A stretch of DNA of 36,052 bases. Source: Marinobacter sp. Its GTDB lineage: Bacteria; Pseudomonadota; Gammaproteobacteria; Pseudomonadales; Oleiphilaceae. The stretch covers positions 1 through 36,052 of the forward strand of contig NZ_JACUUB010000026.1 in the NCBI RefSeq assembly GCF_014859525.1. The letters run 5' to 3'. Position 1 is the stretch's first letter, and each line of letters begins with the position of its first letter. Made by a program: the position numbers and the translations under genes. Below the pieces are notes generated by a model. The model had not been told where the DNA came from, did no database searches, and saw nothing but the letters and a program-made list of their open reading frames with translations. This document shows positions 31,031 to 36,052 of this stretch, piece by piece.

Positions 31031-34000
31031 TTATTCCGGGCGGGCGCGGGTACTTGCCAGCAGGCTGCGCAGATTTGCGGCCTTAGGCTTGACCAGCCAG
31101 AACCGGCCAATGTAGTCGTCGAAATCTTCAAGAAGGTGCTCTGCCCAGGCGCTTCCGGTTTCGGAAATATGCTCCCGGATCACACCGCGCAGGTGGTTTC
31201 GGTAGGCTTCCATGTCTTCCCGTGAAATACGCTGGATCTCAACCAACTCATGGTTGTACTTGTCCACGAAGGTGTTGTCCAGGTCAAGCACGTAGGCAAA
31301 ACCACCGGTCATGCCGGCACCGAAGTTTGAGCCAGTCGCGCCAAGAACCGTCACCAGGCCACCCGTCATATACTCACAGCAGTGATCGCCTGCGCCTTCA
31401 ACAACTGCGTGAGCGCCAGAGTTGCGGACGGCAAAACGCTCGCCGGCAGTACCAGCCGCAAACATTTTGCCACCAGTTGCGCCGTACAAGCAGGTGTTGC
31501 CCACAATCGAGGTTTCCTGGGTCTTGAATTCGCTGCAGCGGGGCGGTTTGATGACCAGCTTGCCGCCGGTCATGCCTTTGCCCACGTAGTCATTGGCGTC
31601 GCCTTCCAGAATCAGGTTCAGACCACCAACGTTCCAGACACCAAAACTCTGCCCCGCGGTACCCGTCAGATCCAGAGTGATTGGCGCATCGGCCATGCCC
31701 TGATTGCCGTGCAACGCGGCGATTTCACCGGACAGGCGCGCACCGATTGAGCGGTCGCAGTTGGTTACCTTGTAACTCCAGGCACCGCCGGACTTCTCGG
31801 TGATAGCGGCCAGAGTGTCTTTCACCATCTGCTCTGCCAGCTTGCCTTCATCAAACGGCTGGTTTCGCTCAACCCGGCAGGTCTGGGGTTTATCTGCCGG
31901 GATGTGATCGTTCTGCAGCAGGCGCGACAAGTCGAGCTTCTTCTGGCGCTCCGTGTTACCCGGCAAGCGCTCGAGAAGGTCAACACGCCCCACCAGTTCT
32001 TCGAGAGTGCGCACGCCCAGCTTAGCCATCCACTCACGGGTTTCTTCTGCCACAAAGCGGAAGAAGTTCATGGCCATTTCAACCGTACCTTTGAAGTGCT
32101 CCTCCCGCAGGTAGTCGTTCTGGGTCGCAACACCGGTCGCACAGTTGTTCAGGTGACAGATCCGCAGGTATTTACAGCCCAGAGCCACCATCGGTGTGGT
32201 ACCGAAGCCGAAGCTTTCGGCACCCAGAATGGCACCCTTGACCACATCCAGACCGGTTTTAATACCGCCGTCTGTCTGCAGGCGGATTTTGCCGCGCAGA
32301 TCGTTGGCGCGCAGCGCCTGCTGGGTTTCTGTCAAGCCAAGCTCCCAGGGAGAGCCCGCGTAGCGGATAGACGTCAGCGGGCTGGCCGCTGTACCGCCAT
32401 CGTAGCCCGACACGGTAATCAGATCGGCATACGCCTTGGCCACGCCAGCCGCAATGGTTCCAACACCGGGCTCGGATACCAGTTTTACCGACACCAGCGC
32501 TTCCGGGTTTACCTGCTTCAGGTCGAAGATCAGCTGAGCCAGATCCTCAATGGAATAAATGTCGTGGTGCGGCGGCGGTGAAATCAGGGTTACCCCCGGC
32601 ACCGAGTAGCGCAACCGGGCGATCAGATCGTTGACCTTGCCTCCCGGCAGCTGGCCACCTTCACCTGGCTTGGCGCCCTGAGCCACCTTGATTTGCATGA
32701 CATCGGCACTGCGCAGATATTCCGCCGTTACGCCAAAGCGACCCGAGGCAACCTGCTTGATTTTGGAGCGGCGGTTGGTGCCGTGTCGAGCCGGGTCCTC
32801 ACCACCTTCACCAGAGTTTGAGCGCGCACCCAGCGTGTTCATGGCGACAGCCAATGCTTCGTGGGCCTCTGGCGACAAGGCACCAAGAGACATACCTGCG
32901 GAGTCAAAACGTGGAAAGATCGCTTCTACCGGCTCTACCTCGGCCAGATCAATCGGCTTAATGTTCTTCTTGAAAACCAACAAATCCCGAAGGGTCGCCA
33001 CAGGCCGCTCGTTAACCAGCCCGGCGTATTCCATGTAAACGCCATAGTTACCGCTGATCACGGCATCCTGCAGCTTACCTACCACGTCAGGATTGAAGGC
33101 ATGATATTCCTGCCCATGGACATACTTGAGCAAGCCACCTGGTGATAATGGCTTGCGTGGTTTCCAGGCAACCGAGGCCAATTGCTCCTGGTCCTGCTGA
33201 AAGTCAAAGAAATCGGCACCCTGAATACGGCTGGGTACGCCTTTAAAGCAGAGGTCAACCACATTGTCTGCCAGACCGATTGCCTCGAAGAGCTGTGCAC
33301 CGCGATAAGACGTGATAGTAGAAATGCCCATCTTGGACAGAATCTTCAACAGGCCCTTGTTGATACCTTTGCGGTAATTGTTCTTGGCCTCAATGGGATC
33401 CATCAACAGTTCACCCGTGCGGATCAGATCATTCATAACCTGATAGGCAAGGTACGGGTAAACCGCCGTCGCGCCAAAGCCAAACAGCACGGCGAACTGA
33501 TGCGGGTCTCGCGCCCAGCCAGTTTCGACGATAATGTTGGAATCACACCGCAGACCTTTTTCGACCAAATGATGGTGCAGGGCACCCGTCACCATCATCG
33601 CGTTGATTGGCAGTTCGCCCTCGACCAGATCCTTGTCGCTGAGAATCAACAGCACCTTGCCATCCCGGACAGCTTTCTCAGCCTCGTCACACATCCGGCG
33701 AACAGCCTGTTCCAGACCTTCTTCAGGGCGGTAACTCATGGCAATTTTGGCCACTTCAAAGCCAGGGCGATCGTTGTTGCTGAGCTTCAGGAACTTGGTC
33801 GGCGACAGCACGGGGGTGGTCAGGATGATCCGGTTTGCGTGGGCAGGCGTTTCCTCAAAGACGTTCTTCTCAACACCGAGACAGGTCTCCAGAGACATCA
33901 CGATGGTTTCACGCAGCGGGTCGATCGCCGGGTTGGTCACTTGCGCAAATTTCTGGCGGAAATAATCCGACACATGCCGAACCTTGCTGGAGAGCACTGC

Positions 34001-35485
34001 CATTGGAGTGTCATCCCCCATGGAGCCCACAGCCTCCTGGGCGCTTTCTGCCAGAGGGCGCAACACCTGGTCCCGCTCTTCAAATGAAATGCTGAACATC
34101 TTTTGGTGAACCAGCAGCTCGTCAGGCTCCATCAGCTTGAATTCAGGCATAGCCTGATTGAGCGTGGATTCAACCCGCAGCGAGTTCTCTTTCAGCCACC
34201 GCTTATAGGGCTGGGCTGTTTTCAAACGCCGATCAATGTCCCGGGTATGCAAGACTTCACCGGTGTCGGTATCAATCGCCAACATCTGACCGGGCCCAAC
34301 CCGACCCTTCGCAACCACATCTTCCGGCTTGTAGCCGTGCGTGCCCACTTCCGATGCCAGCGTGATGAAATCATCTTTGGTCACCACCCAGCGCGCCGGG
34401 CGCAGACCGTTGCGATCGAGCATGCACAAAGCGTAGCGGCCATCCGACATGACCAGGCCAGCCGGACCATCCCAGGGCTCCATGTGCATGGAATTGTATT
34501 CGTAGAACGCTCGCAGTTGGGAGTCCATGGTGTCCACGTTCTGCCAGGCAGGCGGGATCATCATCCGCACCGCCCGGAACAGATCGACACCACCGGCCAG
34601 CAGTACCTCCAGCATATTATCCATGCTGGAGGAGTCAGACCCGGTCAGGTTGACCAGCGGCTGAAGGGTTTGCAGATCCGGCAGGTCCGGCGAGCTGAAC
34701 TTGGCGGCCCGGGCAATGGCCCAGTTGCGGTTACCATCCACCGTGTTGATCTCACCGTTGTGCGCCAGGAACCGGAACGGCTGCGCTAACGGCCACTTGG
34801 GCATGGTGTTGGTCGAAAAACGCTGATGGAATACACAGATCGCGGTCTGCAGGTCCGGATCGCCCAGGTCTTTGTAGAAATTGGCCAGGTCGGCCGGCAT
34901 CATCAGGCCCTTATAGGCCAGCGTGCGGTGCGAGAGACTACAGATGTAGAACTCGGAATCTTCTGCTTCGGCCCTGTCACGTTCGGCATGACGACGACCG
35001 ACAAACAGGCCGATGGCGAATTCTTTTTCCGATTTGCCCGCGGGCTCCACGAAGACCTGTTCAATACGCGGCAGGCAGTCCAGCGCCATGGGCCCCAGAC
35101 AACTGTCATCAACCGGCACATCCCGCCAGCCCATGATTTCCAGCCCTTGCTCAACCAGGCGTTTCTCGATAGCGGCGCGGCCGGCGGCGGCTTTGGTTTC
35201 GTCCTGAGCTAAAAAAACCTGGCCAACTGCAAATAAGTCGCCAGGTTTTTTGCCGAACGCTGCCTCAGCAGCTTTATTGAGGAAGGCCTTGGGGCTCTGC
35301 AGAAGCAAGCCACAACCATCACCGGTTTTGCCATCGGCGGCGATGCCGCCCCGGTGCGTCATGCACGTCAGTGACTCGATAGCGGTTTGTAACAACCTAT
35401 GGCTCGCCTCGCCCTTCATGTGGGCAATCAGGCCAAAACCACAGTTGTCCCTGAACTCATCGGGATGATACAAGCCTGTTGTCAT
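31031..35485 (-). CDS. gltB: Glutamate synthase (NADPH) large subunit
   Basis: GltB hydrolyses glutamine and channels the ammonia to 2-oxoglutarate, giving two glutamates per cycle. From the ATG at 35483-35485 the product is 1484 residues. The propeptide [14 protein letters not shown] precedes C15, the N-terminal nucleophile of the glutaminase domain ([12 protein letters not shown]). Further on are the central domain, the FMN-binding TIM barrel ([28 protein letters not shown]), the 3Fe-4S cysteines in [12 protein letters not shown], and the C-terminal beta-helix with repeated GGx motifs. The longer frame (26 codons upstream) does not fit the processed N-terminus. Two NtrC-like palindromes lie upstream. 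Confidence 0.98.
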   Translation of the reverse strand: MTTGLYHPDEFRDNCGFGLIAHMKGEASHRLLQTAIESLTCMTHRGGIAADGKTGDGCGLLLQSPKAFLNKAAEAAFGKKPGDLFAVGQVFLAQDETKAAAGRAAIEKRLVEQGLEIMGWRDVPVDDSCLGPMALDCLPRIEQVFVEPAGKSEKEFAIGLFVGRRHAERDRAEAEDSEFYICSLSHRTLAYKGLMMPADLANFYKDLGDPDLQTAICVFHQRFSTNTMPKWPLAQPFRFLAHNGEINTVDGNRNWAIARAAKFSSPDLPDLQTLQPLVNLTGSDSSSMDNMLEVLLAGGVDLFRAVRMMIPPAWQNVDTMDSQLRAFYEYNSMHMEPWDGPAGLVMSDGRYALCMLDRNGLRPARWVVTKDDFITLASEVGTHGYKPEDVVAKGRVGPGQMLAIDTDTGEVLHTRDIDRRLKTAQPYKRWLKENSLRVESTLNQAMPEFKLMEPDELLVHQKMFSISFEERDQVLRPLAESAQEAVGSMGDDTPMAVLSSKVRHVSDYFRQKFAQVTNPAIDPLRETIVMSLETCLGVEKNVFEETPAHANRIILTTPVLSPTKFLKLSNNDRPGFEVAKIAMSYRPEEGLEQAVRRMCDEAEKAVRDGKVLLILSDKDLVEGELPINAMMVTGALHHHLVEKGLRCDSNIIVETGWARDPHQFAVLFGFGATAVYPYLAYQVMNDLIRTGELLMDPIEAKNNYRKGINKGLLKILSKMGISTITSYRGAQLFEAIGLADNVVDLCFKGVPSRIQGADFFDFQQDQEQLASVAWKPRKPLSPGGLLKYVHGQEYHAFNPDVVGKLQDAVISGNYGVYMEYAGLVNERPVATLRDLLVFKKNIKPIDLAEVEPVEAIFPRFDSAGMSLGALSPEAHEALAVAMNTLGARSNSGEGGEDPARHGTNRRSKIKQVASGRFGVTAEYLRSADVMQIKVAQGAKPGEGGQLPGGKVNDLIARLRYSVPGVTLISPPPHHDIYSIEDLAQLIFDLKQVNPEALVSVKLVSEPGVGTIAAGVAKAYADLITVSGYDGGTAASPLTSIRYAGSPWELGLTETQQALRANDLRGKIRLQTDGGIKTGLDVVKGAILGAESFGFGTTPMVALGCKYLRICHLNNCATGVATQNDYLREEHFKGTVEMAMNFFRFVAEETREWMAKLGVRTLEELVGRVDLLERLPGNTERQKKLDLSRLLQNDHIPADKPQTCRVERNQPFDEGKLAEQMVKDTLAAITEKSGGAWSYKVTNCDRSIGARLSGEIAALHGNQGMADAPITLDLTGTAGQSFGVWNVGGLNLILEGDANDYVGKGMTGGKLVIKPPRCSEFKTQETSIVGNTCLYGATGGKMFAAGTAGERFAVRNSGAHAVVEGAGDHCCEYMTGGLVTVLGATGSNFGAGMTGGFAYVLDLDNTFVDKYNHELVEIQRISREDMEAYRNHLRGVIREHISETGSAWAEHLLEDFDDYIGRFWLVKPKAANLRSLLASTRARPE

Positions 35486-35527
35486 AAGCGTTCTCTCGCG
35501 TGTGAATGCTTTACCGTCAGCCAAGTT

Positions 35528-35544
35528 TGCACCAATTAAGTGCA
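35528..35544. promoter_or_regulatory. NtrC-like binding site upstream of gltB (proximal)
   Basis: TGCACCAATTAAGTGCA is a 17-bp near-palindrome of the form TGCACC-N5-RGTGCA, the consensus recalled for NtrC sites upstream of glnA. It is 43 nt before the gltB start. A nitrogen-control role fits the gene but is an inference. Confidence 0.45.
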
Positions 35545-35578
35545 AAAAATGCACTGACACCAAAAAAAGGGGGAAGCG

Positions 35579-35607
35579 ATTTTACACACGTGAAACTACG
35601 TATACAA
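35579..35607 (-). promoter_or_regulatory. Candidate sigma-70 promoter of gltB
   Basis: On the minus strand TTGTAT (35602-35607) is followed after 17 nt by TAAAAT (35579-35584), about 94 nt upstream of the gltB start codon and between the two NtrC-like sites. Confidence 0.4.
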
Positions 35608-35644
35608 TTTTTTTCGTTACATCGGGGCCACACAAGCTCTTTTT

Positions 35645-35661
35645 CGCACCAAAATAGTGCG
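35645..35661. promoter_or_regulatory. NtrC-like binding site upstream of gltB (distal)
   Basis: CGCACCAAAATAGTGCG is a 17-bp palindrome with the AAAAT spacer and GCACC half-site of the classical glnA NtrC site. It sits directly after the SPOR-protein stop codon, about 160 nt upstream of the gltB start, a usual distance for an enhancer or operator. Confidence 0.5.
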
Positions 35662-35662
35662 G

Positions 35663-36052
<390 letters not shown>

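Noticed and set aside
35505-35540. Possible sigma-54 promoter TGGTGC-N5-TGGC upstream of gltB
   Set aside because: The GG and GC dinucleotides have the right spacing, but the match to TGGCAC-N5-TTGC is only partial and it overlaps the NtrC-like site; not enough to call.
35540-35554. GTGCAAAAAATGCAC as a third NtrC-like site
   Set aside because: The half-site spacing is two bases shorter than in the 17-bp sites and it overlaps the proximal site; it may be chance symmetry in A-rich DNA.

Overview
The window reads as chromosomal DNA of a marine gammaproteobacterium, most likely Marinobacter or a close relative. This rests on three things seen here: gammaproteobacterial housekeeping proteins, a gene order resembling Pseudomonas and Marinobacter (SPOR protein-gltB-gltD-hemE; nrdR-ribD-ribB-ribH-nusB-thiL-pgpA; murJ-ribF-ileS-lspA-fkpB-ispH), and a wax ester synthase/DGAT-type acyltransferase. 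The genus is an inference from gene content; no database search was run.

Layout. 1-7657 (minus strand): murJ-ribF-ileS-lspA-fkpB-ispH, covering lipid II flipping, FMN/FAD synthesis, isoleucyl-tRNA synthesis, signal peptidase II, a PPIase and the last step of the MEP isoprenoid pathway. rpsT (7924-8193) diverges from it. 8264-11356 (minus): rplU-rpmA, a terminator, then obgE and proB. ispB (11598-12566, plus) diverges from rplU. 12611-17421 is an accessory-like stretch: glutathionyl-hydroquinone reductase yqjG, a GGGGTCAGACCC palindromic repeat, a YhaJ-like LysR regulator, the wax ester synthase, a DUF2057-like lipoprotein and a small DUF6316-like protein. 17472-22757 (minus): nrdR-ribD-ribB(X)-ribH-nusB-thiL-pgpA, tightly packed. 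22832-24085 (minus): glyA. 24460-27503 (plus): ettA-radA, overlapping by one base. 27688-28056 (minus): a PilZ protein. 28343-36052 (minus): hemE, gltD, gltB and the C-terminal part of a SPOR-domain protein with a Pro-Glu repeat that runs off the window.

The most unusual feature is a set of four intergenic structured elements in two families: A at 1006-1097 and 24308-24401, B at 27547-27658 and 28185-28294. Each has a 20-29 bp outer inverted repeat around a 52-54 nt interior, with one or two small hairpins whose six-base loops are AGGGAT, ATGGAT or a close relative. Within each family the interior is conserved, while stem differences between copies are compensated on both arms. That is covariation visible by eye. 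They lie in different contexts (within an operon, between divergent genes, between convergent genes, between two co-directional genes), and the two family-B copies bracket the pilZ gene in opposite orientation. They look like a dispersed structured repeat family whose name and function I do not know.

Other points of interest: the RibBA-like protein lacks the zinc-binding cysteines of GTP cyclohydrolase II (a RibBX-type protein) and no riboflavin synthase gene lies in the cluster; two NtrC-like 17-bp palindromes sit upstream of gltB; rplU has a structured leader; the acyltransferase has HHxxxDA in place of HHxxxDG.
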